This document shows positions 7,191-14,012 of a DNA stretch of 14,012 nucleotides, in pieces (positions within the stretch are counted from its first letter, which is position 1; the number at the start of each line of letters is the position of its first letter). The stretch covers positions 1 to 14,012 of the forward strand of contig JAGCIP010000200.1 of the NCBI GenBank assembly GCA_017648525.1, read 5' to 3'. Position numbers and translations under genes: made by a program. This DNA is from Clostridia bacterium (GTDB taxonomy: Bacteria; Bacillota; Clostridia; Christensenellales; Borkfalkiaceae). Under the pieces are notes generated by a model. The model made no database searches. It had not been told where the DNA came from and worked only from the letters and a program-made list of their open reading frames with translations.

Positions 7191-8159
7191 TCATAAATAC
7201 GCCAGAACGCAAAGCAAACCAACAACCGCCGTTAAAAGTGAATAGCAATAAGTTATTTGCGTTTCCGTGTAGCCTTTTAATTGAAAATGATGATGAATAG
7301 GTGCCATTAAAAAAATTCTATTTTTCGTTTTCTTATAATAAAGCACCTGCATTATTACTGATATGCTTGAGGCAACGAAAGTTATTCCCAAAAACGGAAT
7401 AAATAGGCTGTTGGACGTAAAAATACTTATAGCCCCTAAAAATCCCCCCAAAGACAGAGAACCCGTATCGCCCATAAAGACTTTTGCACGATTAGTATTA
7501 AATACTAAAAAGCCAGAAATACCACCTATTAAGCAGGCGGATAAAAGGTTAAATCCGTCATACTCACCTTGGCGCAAAAATGCGTTTTTTTGCAAGATAA
7601 TAAGCGCAATACTAAATGCCAAATAAACTAAGCTAACGCTACCCGCAAGCCCGTCCAAGCCGTCGGTAAAGTTAACGCTATTAGTTATCGCAACGAAGAT
7701 AAACGCAACTATAGGCACGGTAAAAACGGCTAAATTTATATTTGTGTTTGTGAAAGGCAAATTAAACTCGGTTAAATCATTTAAATAGCAATAAATCCCC
7801 GCAACAACCGCAATCGAAACCTGAAAAATTATTTTTTGATAAGGCTTAAGTCCTTCGTTTCTCTTTAAGAAAATTTTAATAAAATCATCAATAAAACCCA
7901 CCGCTAAAAAGGCAACGCCTATGCTTATCGCAACGTTTACCGTTCGATTTTTAAGTCCACAAAAAGCAAAATATACTATTACGGCGGGAATTATAAAAAA
8001 CAAACCGCCCATAGTTGGAGTTCCGCTTTTAGCCTTGTGGTTTTCTACGTATTTTAAGACGGTTTGTCCAGCTTTTATTTTTCTTAATAGCGGAATTGCT
8101 AAAAGCCCCGCAAATATAGTAAAAATTAGCGTTATAACGGCACACAAAATTATATACAT
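7191..8159 (-). CDS. mraY: Phospho-N-acetylmuramoyl-pentapeptide-transferase MraY
   Basis: MraY moves phospho-MurNAc-pentapeptide onto undecaprenyl phosphate to form lipid I at the inner face of the membrane. The 322-residue protein is strongly hydrophobic with about ten membrane segments. It shows the cytoplasmic loop KSGTPTMGG (44-52), the Asp pair Asp91-Asp92, NFTDGLDGLAG (163-173), FMGDTGSLSLGG (228-239) and the histidine motif PIHHHFQLKGYTE (287-299). These are the catalytic and Mg2+-binding sites of the family. The ATG follows the murE stop without a gap (TAA-ATG), with GGAG about 10 nt upstream inside murE, so the two are probably translationally coupled. Confidence 0.98.
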   Translation of the reverse strand: MYIILCAVITLIFTIFAGLLAIPLLRKIKAGQTVLKYVENHKAKSGTPTMGGLFFIIPAVIVYFAFCGLKNRTVNVAISIGVAFLAVGFIDDFIKIFLKRNEGLKPYQKIIFQVSIAVVAGIYCYLNDLTEFNLPFTNTNINLAVFTVPIVAFIFVAITNSVNFTDGLDGLAGSVSLVYLAFSIALIILQKNAFLRQGEYDGFNLLSACLIGGISGFLVFNTNRAKVFMGDTGSLSLGGFLGAISIFTSNSLFIPFLGITFVASSISVIMQVLYYKKTKNRIFLMAPIHHHFQLKGYTETQITYCYSLLTAVVGLLCVLAYL

Positions 8160-9602
8160 TTACTTTTTTCTCCGTAAAATTTCTTCTACCGTATCTTTAT
8201 CATTATAAGAGCGTTTTATACCGAGAACTTCTTGATATTTTTCACTTCCCTTCCCTGCTATAACTACAGCATCACCGCTTTTTACTATATTTAAGGCGTA
8301 TTCTATGGCTTGACGTCTATCTTGAACAATTACGTAATTTTTTGAGATTTCTAAAACCCCCTTTTCAATTTCGCTTATTATTTCCATAGGTTCTTCGAAG
8401 CGTGGATTATCTGAAGTTATTACCGTAAAATCTGCTAAAGAGCCACTAACTTTTCCCATTTCTTTGCGCTTGCCTTGGTCACGATTTCCACCGCAACCAA
8501 ACACACAAATAAGCCGTCCACTTACAATCTCTTTAATTGCGCATAAAACCTTTTCCAAACCGTCTGGAGTATGAGCGTAATCAACGTAAACACTAAATTC
8601 ACCGTCATATACTCTTTGCATTCTTCCGTTTACTACTTTTGTTTTTTCGAGTCCAAAAACCACGTCGTCCGTCTTTACACCTATTAACGCTAAAGCAGTT
8701 GCAGACGCTAATAAATTATGCACGTTAAATTTTCCAACTAACGAAGTTTCAACGTGATACACGCAATCGAATAAATTTAAGATAAACTTTTGACCTTTTT
8801 TACTTTGCTTTATATCCATAGCAAAAACGTCGGCTGGGTTTTCTATTGCGTATGAAATAGACTTTTGACAGGTGTCGCTTATCTCTTTTCCTAATAAGTC
8901 GTCGGCATTTACTACTATATATTTACAAAAGTTATTTTTAAAAAATTGTAATTTTGCTTGTTTATATTCATCTATAGTTTTGAAAAAATCCAAGTGGTCA
9001 CGGCTAAAATTAGTAAACACGCCAACTTCAAAGTTAATACCGTAAACTTTGTTAAAATGAACGGCGTGTGCTGACACTTCCATCGCTACTATTTTCACCC
9101 CCGCCTCATACATATCCTTAAAAGTTTTATGCAATTCAATAGGGTCGGGCGTAGTAAGTGTGGGCTCTATAAACTTATCAGCATAAAAAATTCCGTTAGT
9201 GCCTATGACCCCGCAATTTTCGCCGACACTTTTTAATATGCTTGCAATAACGTGTGTGGTAGTAGTTTTTCCGTTTGTCCCTAAAACGCCGATAATTTTT
9301 AATTTTTTATCGGCATTTCCATAAAAATTACTTGCAATTATACTCATTGCAATTCTTGTATTTTTAACTATAATTTGCGTGATAGAACAATTCAACTCTC
9401 GTTCGCAAAGGATAACGGTTGCGCCGTAAAATTCGGCTTGTTTTGCATAGTCGTGACCGTCGTAATCCCCACCCTTTAAGCAAATAAACATACAATTAGG
9501 AACAACTGCGTTACTATCCGCCTTTACGTCTTTAACGTCAATTTCCATATCACCTAAAATCTTTTCTATTTCAACGCCTTTAATAAGTTCACAAAGTTTC
9601 AT
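8160..9602 (-). CDS. murE: UDP-MurNAc-tripeptide synthetase MurE, meso-DAP type
   Basis: MurE adds the third stem-peptide residue to UDP-MurNAc-L-Ala-D-Glu. The 480-residue protein has the P-loop GTNGKTTTT (108-116), EVSAHAV (175-181), TNFSRDHLDF (197-206), Lys217 as the likely carbamylated lysine, and the substrate signature TSDNPRFEEP with DNPR at 398-401. DNPR marks the meso-diaminopimelate enzyme; lysine enzymes differ there. The cell wall is therefore predicted to be of DAP type. The HG that commonly follows LDF reads FK here. The ATG has AAGGTGG 3-4 nt upstream. It is the first gene of the operon in this window; penicillin-binding protein and ftsL genes, often found before murE, are replaced by thrS. 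Confidence 0.97.
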   Translation of the reverse strand: MKLCELIKGVEIEKILGDMEIDVKDVKADSNAVVPNCMFICLKGGDYDGHDYAKQAEFYGATVILCERELNCSITQIIVKNTRIAMSIIASNFYGNADKKLKIIGVLGTNGKTTTTHVIASILKSVGENCGVIGTNGIFYADKFIEPTLTTPDPIELHKTFKDMYEAGVKIVAMEVSAHAVHFNKVYGINFEVGVFTNFSRDHLDFFKTIDEYKQAKLQFFKNNFCKYIVVNADDLLGKEISDTCQKSISYAIENPADVFAMDIKQSKKGQKFILNLFDCVYHVETSLVGKFNVHNLLASATALALIGVKTDDVVFGLEKTKVVNGRMQRVYDGEFSVYVDYAHTPDGLEKVLCAIKEIVSGRLICVFGCGGNRDQGKRKEMGKVSGSLADFTVITSDNPRFEEPMEIISEIEKGVLEISKNYVIVQDRRQAIEYALNIVKSGDAVVIAGKGSEKYQEVLGIKRSYNDKDTVEEILRRKK

Positions 9603-9629
9603 ACGCCACCTTATAAATAAAAAAATCCC

Positions 9630-9659
9630 ATAACTATTATATGTTTTATAATAAGTTAT
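9630..9659 (-). promoter_or_regulatory. Candidate promoter of the dcw operon with overlapping dyad
   Basis: On the - strand a perfect TATAAT (complement of 9636-9641) lies 34-39 nt upstream of the murE ATG, which would give a leader of about 27 nt. No good -35 box is seen at 16-18 nt. The -10 lies inside an imperfect palindrome, ATAACTATTAT (9630-9640) against ATAATAAGTTAT (9648-9659), one bulged base. This could be an operator or a chance product of AT richness. The stretch between the thrS terminator and murE holds no gene. Confidence 0.4.
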
Positions 9660-9712
9660 AGAATTAAATTAAAAATATAAATTAAGGTCTAAAAAAGTCG
9701 TTTTTTGTAATA

Positions 9713-9743
9713 GAAAAACTGCGGGTAGACAACTACCCGCAGT
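9713..9743 (-). terminator. Rho-independent terminator of thrS
   Basis: Arms 9718-9728 and 9733-9743 form a perfect 11-bp, GC-rich stem (ACTGCGGGTAG / CTACCCGCAGT) with a 4-base loop, followed on the - strand by T5. It starts 8 bp past the thrS stop. It shows that thrS and the murE operon are separate transcription units. Confidence 0.9.
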
Positions 9744-9751
9744 CTAGGTTT

Positions 9752-11683
9752 TTATGCTTTTTTACTTCTGTCTTCTTGAACTAATTTAGAAATAATTTCT
9801 TCGATACCCATTACCCCTAAATCGCCGTCTTTACGACTTCTAACGGAAATTTTGTTTTCTTCTTTTTCTTTGTCGCCAACTATAAACATATACGGCACTT
9901 TTTCAAGTTGTGCTTCTCTAATCTTATAGCCGATTTTTTCATTTCTGTTATCAACTTCCGCTCTCAAGCCGTTCTTCTTGAGTTCTTCTACTATTTGCAT
10001 AGCGTAATCTGCCGTCCTTTCAGTAAGGCTCATAACCTTAACTTGCACGGGGCAAATCCAGAACGGGAACGCTCCCGCATATTTTTCAATGAGTAGAGCG
10101 AGCGTTCTTTCGTAACAACCGATTGAACTTCTGTGAATTACGAACGGATATTGTTTAGTTCCGTTTTCGTCAACGTAAGTCATTTCAAAACTGTGCGCAG
10201 CCGCAAAGTCTAATTGAATAGTGATAAGCGTATCTTCTTTTCCGTAAACGTTTTTAATTTGAACGTCTAATTTAGGTCCGTAGAAAGCCGCCTCGTCATC
10301 CGCTTCAACGTAGTTAATGCCGATAGCGTCTAGAATTTTTTTCATAAGCGCTTCGGTTTCGTTCCACGCTTTGTCGTTATCTATATACTTGCTCTTGTTT
10401 GCATTACCCCTTTTACTGAAACGGAAAGTAACGTCGTCTCTCATTCCTAAACAATCCAAGAAGTAATAACTTAATTCTAAGCAACGCTTAAATTCTTCTT
10501 CGATTTGTTCTGGCGTACACACGATATGTCCGTCTGATAAGGTAAACTGTCTTACACGAATAAGTCCGTGCATTTCACCGCTTGCTTCTTTTCTAAATAA
10601 AGTTGCAGTTTCGCTATAACGGCAAGGTAAATCTCTATAACTCTTAAGCCCATTTTTATAAATTTGATATTGGAAAGGACAAGTCATAGGACGGAGCGCT
10701 AAAGCTTCGGGCGAGTTTTCATCCCCTATTATAAACATCTTATCTCTATAATGGTCCCAATGCCCTGAAATACGGTAAAGGTCGTTCTTTGCCATATACG
10801 GGGTTTTGGTTATCATAAAGCCACGCTTTTCTTCTTCGTCTTCAACAAATCTTGAAAGAATTTGCATGATTTTTGCACCCTTTGGCGCAAGTATAGGCAA
10901 GCCTTGACCAACTACTTCTTCGGTAAGGAATATTCCTAACTCTCTACCAAGTTTGTTGTGGTCACGCTTTTTCGCTTCTTCTAACGCTTCTAAATGTTCG
11001 TCAAGTTCACTCTTTTTAGCAAACGCCGTCCCATAAATACGTGTTAGCATCTTATTCTTTTCGTCCCCACGCCAGTAAGCGCCCGTTACCGAAGTAAGTT
11101 TGAACGCTTTAATTTTGCCGGTTGACGGAAGATGCGGTCCACGACATAAATCCATAAAGTCCCCTTGCTTATAACAAGAAATTTCGCTACCTACGGGAAG
11201 ATCGTTAATAAGTTCAACCTTATAAGGCTCTGAAAAATCTTTGAAAATCTTAACCGCATCTTTCTTACCGTAAACTAAACGTTCAATCGGCAAGTCGCTT
11301 TTAATGATGTCTTTCATTTCATTTTCAATTTTAATTAAATCTTGTTGGGTAATAGGCGTTTTGAATTCTATATCGTAATAAAAACCGTTTTCAATGGTCG
11401 GTCCTATCGCTAGTTTGCTTGTAGGGAATATATTTTTAACCGCTTGAGCAAGCACGTGCGAAGTCGTGTGGCGATACACTTGTAAACCTTCTTTATCTTT
11501 TAAGGTTATAATTTGAAGTTCAGCGTCCTTATCAATCGTATAGGATAAATCGACCAACTGACCGTCTACACTACCGCAAACTGCGTTTCTCAACAACCCC
11601 TCAGATATTTGCCCTGCAACTTCTGCTACGGTAACCGCCTTATCAAATTCCATTACCGAACCGTCTTTAAGAGTAATTTTCAT
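9752..11683 (-). CDS. thrS: Threonyl-tRNA synthetase, variant catalytic motifs
   Basis: This class II synthetase charges tRNA-Thr. Domains in order over 643 residues: TGS (1-62), editing domain with HTTSH (72-76) and CRGPH (180-184), catalytic core (about 245-535) and anticodon-binding domain (about 545-640). The zinc ligands Cys335, His386 and His517 and the motif 2 Arg364 are present, so aminoacylation and removal of Ser-tRNA-Thr should both work. The core is unlike E. coli in places: RPMTCPFQ for RPMNCPGH, TLSDGHI for TQDDAHI, LDFAAAHSF for DFQLPERF. I chose ATG 11683, which has AGGAGG 8 nt upstream and begins the TGS fold; the longer reading frame runs into the leader terminator. Regulation is by the T-box upstream. 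Confidence 0.96.
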   Translation of the reverse strand: MKITLKDGSVMEFDKAVTVAEVAGQISEGLLRNAVCGSVDGQLVDLSYTIDKDAELQIITLKDKEGLQVYRHTTSHVLAQAVKNIFPTSKLAIGPTIENGFYYDIEFKTPITQQDLIKIENEMKDIIKSDLPIERLVYGKKDAVKIFKDFSEPYKVELINDLPVGSEISCYKQGDFMDLCRGPHLPSTGKIKAFKLTSVTGAYWRGDEKNKMLTRIYGTAFAKKSELDEHLEALEEAKKRDHNKLGRELGIFLTEEVVGQGLPILAPKGAKIMQILSRFVEDEEEKRGFMITKTPYMAKNDLYRISGHWDHYRDKMFIIGDENSPEALALRPMTCPFQYQIYKNGLKSYRDLPCRYSETATLFRKEASGEMHGLIRVRQFTLSDGHIVCTPEQIEEEFKRCLELSYYFLDCLGMRDDVTFRFSKRGNANKSKYIDNDKAWNETEALMKKILDAIGINYVEADDEAAFYGPKLDVQIKNVYGKEDTLITIQLDFAAAHSFEMTYVDENGTKQYPFVIHRSSIGCYERTLALLIEKYAGAFPFWICPVQVKVMSLTERTADYAMQIVEELKKNGLRAEVDNRNEKIGYKIREAQLEKVPYMFIVGDKEKEENKISVRSRKDGDLGVMGIEEIISKLVQEDRSKKA

Positions 11684-11700
11684 ATTCTCTCCTCCTGTAT

Positions 11701-11732
11701 AAAAAAAGTCCTTAAGCGTTATGCTTAAGGAC
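11701..11732 (-). terminator. Regulated terminator of the thrS T-box leader
   Basis: Arms 11708-11717 and 11723-11732 form a perfect 10-bp stem (GTCCTTAAGC and its complement) with a 5-base loop, followed on the - strand by T7. Its upstream arm shares CCTTAA with the antiterminator, so the two structures exclude each other. It ends 17 bp before the thrS start. Confidence 0.92.
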
Positions 11733-11922
11733 GAAAATATTTTCCGCGTTTCCACCTTAATTGCCGTGATTTAACACGACCTCTCTTTCCGTTTTATGGA
11801 CGGTACCCCAACCGAGCGACGGTGGTTTCACTCTCTCTTGCTCATACGGGTTTTCACCAACCACCCGCTCTCTAAAAATCACAAAAGCGCTACTTGTCCG
11901 ACACAATAAGGTCATTAATTTC
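11701..11922 (-). promoter_or_regulatory. T-box riboswitch, threonine-specific, upstream of thrS
   Basis: The - strand leader carries the T-box sequence AAGGTGGAAACGCGG (complement of 11744-11758). The antiterminator pairs TTAAGG (11755-11760) with CCTTAA (11711-11716). A stem III-like hairpin (11765-11768/11775-11778), another stem (11789-11792/11800-11803), and a stem I with apical hairpin 11847-11851/11863-11867 precede it. The specifier region reads GTGAA then ACC (complement of 11824-11826), a threonine codon. The bulge UGGA predicts a U discriminator on tRNA-Thr. Uncharged tRNA-Thr should stabilise the antiterminator and let thrS be transcribed. Confidence 0.92.
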
Positions 11923-11928
11923 AAATAT

Positions 11929-11957
11929 ATGATATATCATATTTTTACTTTTGTCAA
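11929..11957 (-). promoter_or_regulatory. Sigma-A type promoter of thrS
   Basis: On the - strand TTGACA (complement of 11952-11957) and TATCAT (complement of 11929-11934) are separated by exactly 17 bp. Transcription should start near 11922, just upstream of the T-box leader. The -35 box begins only a few bases after the ytxC stop codon. The -10 lies in a perfect 12-bp palindrome ATGATATATCAT (11929-11940). Confidence 0.85.
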
Positions 11958-11962
11958 CCTTT

Positions 11963-12682
11963 TTAATTAACTTCTCCGCTCGAAAATATTATTTTATCTT
12001 TATAATACTCTTTTAAGAAATATTCGTCTTCTTCTGGTATATTGCCCGCAAGTTCAACTTCCCCGCAATTACTGAGCAAAATCTCCCGTAAAATTTTAAT
12101 TTTATCCCCACCGAAAAGACTACTTCGTTTAAGCCGTCTATAATGGCTGTCGTAAACCTTTCCGTGGTCAACGAACACTCTTTTTCTCTTATTTTCTATT
12201 AAATAGGATATAAACTCTTTAAGTTGGCTACTTAAAAAACAATTTGGTATGCAATCCACAACTTCTCCCCACTTACTTTTAAGCGGTTTTAATCGAAAAT
12301 TAAAAGTGCCGTCTACGGATATTTCAGTAAAACTTTTAATCCTGTCGTAAGCATATTTCTTATCGTCGTCAAAATCTGCGGCAATTAAACTTGTTAGTAG
12401 TATTTCTTTTTCGACGGCTGATAGCCCACCCACGTGAAGATTTTTCTTAAAATAATCGTATTTATACTTTATGGTTATAATTTCCGCAACCTTATCAGCA
12501 ATTTCCGCACGAATTATGTCCGAATAATACTCAGGGCAATTTATGGTTAATATTGAGCGTTCGTCCACAGAAAAAAGCCTTGCGGATGCCCCTGCATACG
12601 AAAATAATTCGCTACCGGAAGTTTGAACGTATAAAAGCCCGTCTTCGTTTGATTGATTTTCAGTAATAGTTATACTTGTCAT
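11963..12682 (-). CDS. ytxC: YtxC-like sporulation protein
   Basis: The product has about 239 residues, is soluble, and has no signal peptide or membrane segment. I assign it to the YtxC family, known from Bacillus and Clostridia as a sporulation-associated protein of unknown biochemical role. The support is the pattern DGTFNFRLKPLKSKW followed by a helical stretch LKEFISYLIENKRKRVFVDH, typical of the family's C-terminal half, and the position directly upstream of thrS, as in B. subtilis. The start is uncertain: ATG 12682 has GGAG 15 nt upstream, which is too far; TTG 12703 has no ribosome site at all. No terminator separates it from the ATPase upstream, so the two may share a transcript. The N-terminal half is poorly conserved and the assignment is from memory of the family. 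Confidence 0.7.
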   Translation of the reverse strand: MTSITITENQSNEDGLLYVQTSGSELFSYAGASARLFSVDERSILTINCPEYYSDIIRAEIADKVAEIITIKYKYDYFKKNLHVGGLSAVEKEILLTSLIAADFDDDKKYAYDRIKSFTEISVDGTFNFRLKPLKSKWGEVVDCIPNCFLSSQLKEFISYLIENKRKRVFVDHGKVYDSHYRRLKRSSLFGGDKIKILREILLSNCGEVELAGNIPEEDEYFLKEYYKDKIIFSSGEVN

Positions 12683-12765
12683 ATTGTTTAGTTTACGCTC
12701 CAAATCAATTTTTATTTACAACTTTTTGCAATACAAATTTGCGTTTTTGACAAAATTTTGTAAAA

Positions 12766-14012
12766 TTACCCCTTTGTAAATGTTTTTACGTATCTATAAA
12801 GAAATTTATATATTTCAGACACGACTATCACACTCAAAGCAGTTATTAGAGTTTTTATCCAACTTAAAAAACTCAAAGGCGAAACCGCAAACGGTTGATA
12901 AAAAAATTGCACTATTACAACGTGTAAAACAAACACGCAAGTAAAGGTTATCAGCATTATTTTATTTTCCGTAATACTTTTGAATATACTTCTTGCACCC
13001 AACTCCCTACTATTAAAGGCGTTAAAAAGTTGAAATAATATAAACAAGGTAAATATTACGCCCGAACTTTCTGCGTTTGAAATCTTTAAGAAATTCGTTA
13101 AATATTGCATTAACATTACCCCACCAACGAAAACCCCGTTAAATATAATTCTTAGCAACATTTTTGCGTTTACTATTCCTTCGTTGCGCTTTACGGGGGC
13201 ATTATTCATCAATCTATCGTTTACTGCTTCCATACCCAAAGTTAAGGCGGGTGGACCATCCATTATAACGTTTATCCATAAGAGTTGCAAAGTGCTAAAC
13301 GGCGGATTTGCCCCTAAAATTGCACATACGGTTATAAAAAATAATGCAGACAAGTTTACCGACAACTGAAAGAGAATAAATCTTTGTAAATTTTTATACA
13401 CGTTTCTAACAAACGATATGGCTTTTACAACGGTTGCAAAACTATCGTCAAGCAAAACCACGTCCGCCGCCTCTTTGCTTATATCGCTTCCGTTAGTACC
13501 CATAGCGATACCTATATCGGCGTGTTTGATTGCGGGTGCGTCGTTTATGCCATCTCCAGTAACCGCAACCACTTCGCCCATTTCTTTTAAGGCTTTTACA
13601 ACCCTTAATTTTATATTAGGCGTACTCCTTGCTATTACTGTTATTCTACTAAGTATTTGCTTCAATTTTTCGTCGTCTAACTTTTCTATATCTTGTGCGC
13701 TTATTACTTCGGCAGGTTTTTCAGCTAGATTTAATTCTCTTGCTATTGCAAAAGCCGTTTCCGCATTGTCCCCCGTGAGAATTTTAACCTTAATTCCCGC
13801 ACGCTTACACTCTAAAACCGCTTTTAACACTTCCTTTCTAACAGGGTCGCAAACAGCAACGAAACCGTCGTAAATAAATCCGCCGTCTAAACCATCTTCG
13901 TCTTCTTTATGAGCAAAACATATAATTCTGCGCGCTTTCTTTTGATGTGCAGAAATTTCTTCTAATATACTCTTTTTTTGCCCTTCAGTAAGGGCGCATC
14001 TTATTAAAACAC
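12766..14012 (-). CDS. Calcium/manganese-type P-type ATPase, C-terminal part (5' end beyond the window)
   Basis: The reading frame is open to the right edge, so the true start, the DKTG phosphorylation site and M1-M4 are outside. The 414 residues seen cover the end of the N domain, the P domain and M5-M10. In fragment numbering, the hinge motif FVAVCDPVRKEV is at 50-61, TGDN at 79-82, TGDGINDAP at 151-159, and SDISKEAADVVLLDD follows. M5 (FILFQLSVNLSALFF) lacks the acidic residue of the SERCA calcium site I. M6 reads WINVIMDGPPALTLG, with Asn and Asp of site II kept. This resembles the SPCA/Pmr1 branch, which moves one Ca2+ or Mn2+ out of the cytoplasm per cycle. The Gln of Pmr1 linked to Mn2+ selectivity is Leu here. 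The last gap before ytxC shows no terminator. Confidence 0.92.
   Translation of the reverse strand, partial: VLIRCALTEGQKKSILEEISAHQKKARRIICFAHKEDEDGLDGGFIYDGFVAVCDPVRKEVLKAVLECKRAGIKVKILTGDNAETAFAIARELNLAEKPAEVISAQDIEKLDDEKLKQILSRITVIARSTPNIKLRVVKALKEMGEVVAVTGDGINDAPAIKHADIGIAMGTNGSDISKEAADVVLLDDSFATVVKAISFVRNVYKNLQRFILFQLSVNLSALFFITVCAILGANPPFSTLQLLWINVIMDGPPALTLGMEAVNDRLMNNAPVKRNEGIVNAKMLLRIIFNGVFVGGVMLMQYLTNFLKISNAESSGVIFTLFILFQLFNAFNSRELGARSIFKSITENKIMLITFTCVFVLHVVIVQFFYQPFAVSPLSFLSWIKTLITALSVIVVSEIYKFLYRYVKTFTKG

Noticed and set aside
11684..11755. Extended N-terminus of thrS beginning at 11755
   Set aside because: The extra 24 codons run through the T-box motif and the regulated terminator, and a strong AGGAGG site stands before the ATG at 11683, where the TGS domain begins.
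12704..12765. A promoter or terminator between the ATPase and ytxC
   Set aside because: The stretch is AT-rich with a palindrome ACAAAATTTTGT (12750-12761), but no stem with a T tract and no pair of -35 and -10 boxes at proper spacing could be found.
13418..13873. A 151-codon open frame on the + strand
   Set aside because: It is antisense to the P domain of the ATPase, whose motifs are intact, and has no ribosome site or recognisable product. Other + strand frames are shadows of the same kind.
1..14012. CRISPR array, insertion sequence, transposase, toxin-antitoxin or phage genes
   Set aside because: No regularly spaced repeats and no such protein motifs are visible. Apart from the tRNA-flanking element the window is core genes.

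Overview
The window reads as AT-rich chromosomal DNA of a Gram-positive, probably spore-forming member of the Bacillota, most likely class Clostridia. The grounds are Shine-Dalgarno sites of AGGAGG type, a T-box leader on thrS, a YtxC-type sporulation gene directly upstream of thrS (the order known from Bacillus), a MurE with the DNPR signature of meso-diaminopimelate enzymes, and a division and cell wall (dcw) gene cluster. The assignment is inferred from gene content. No 16S rRNA gene is present to confirm it.

Layout from left to right: a complete tRNA-Pro(GGG) on the + strand (1-76) with its terminator; a 136-bp unit in which the 3' end of that tRNA is repeated as one end of a hairpin-rich element (121-220); a terminator shared with the next gene; then everything else on the - strand. 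In transcription order the - strand holds a P-type Ca2+/Mn2+ ATPase (3' part only, entering from the right edge), ytxC, thrS behind a consensus promoter and T-box leader, the thrS terminator, then one tight operon murE-mraY-murD-ftsW-murA-ftsQ-ftsA-ftsZ ending at the bidirectional terminator beside the tRNA.

The operon supplies a partial path of peptidoglycan precursor synthesis (MurA first committed step, MurD and MurE stem-peptide ligases, MraY lipid I synthase), a SEDS glycosyltransferase (FtsW), and the divisome core FtsQ, FtsA, FtsZ. Spacing is minimal (TAA-ATG, TAA-TTG, SD sites overlapping stop codons). murF, murG, murB, murC, ftsI/spoVD, ftsL, mraZ and rsmH are not in the window. murG is missing from its usual place between ftsW and murA.

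Points that deserve a second look: the tRNA-tail duplication with its cloverleaf-like insert; a perfect 13-bp inverted repeat whose downstream arm contains the murA start codon, at the junction where murG would be expected; an FtsA that stops right after its ATPase fold, without the usual C-terminal membrane helix; a ThrRS with a non-standard catalytic core; and a P-type ATPase whose M6 resembles the SPCA/Pmr1 type. I did not find a clearly new multi-gene system. Most of the window is core housekeeping.
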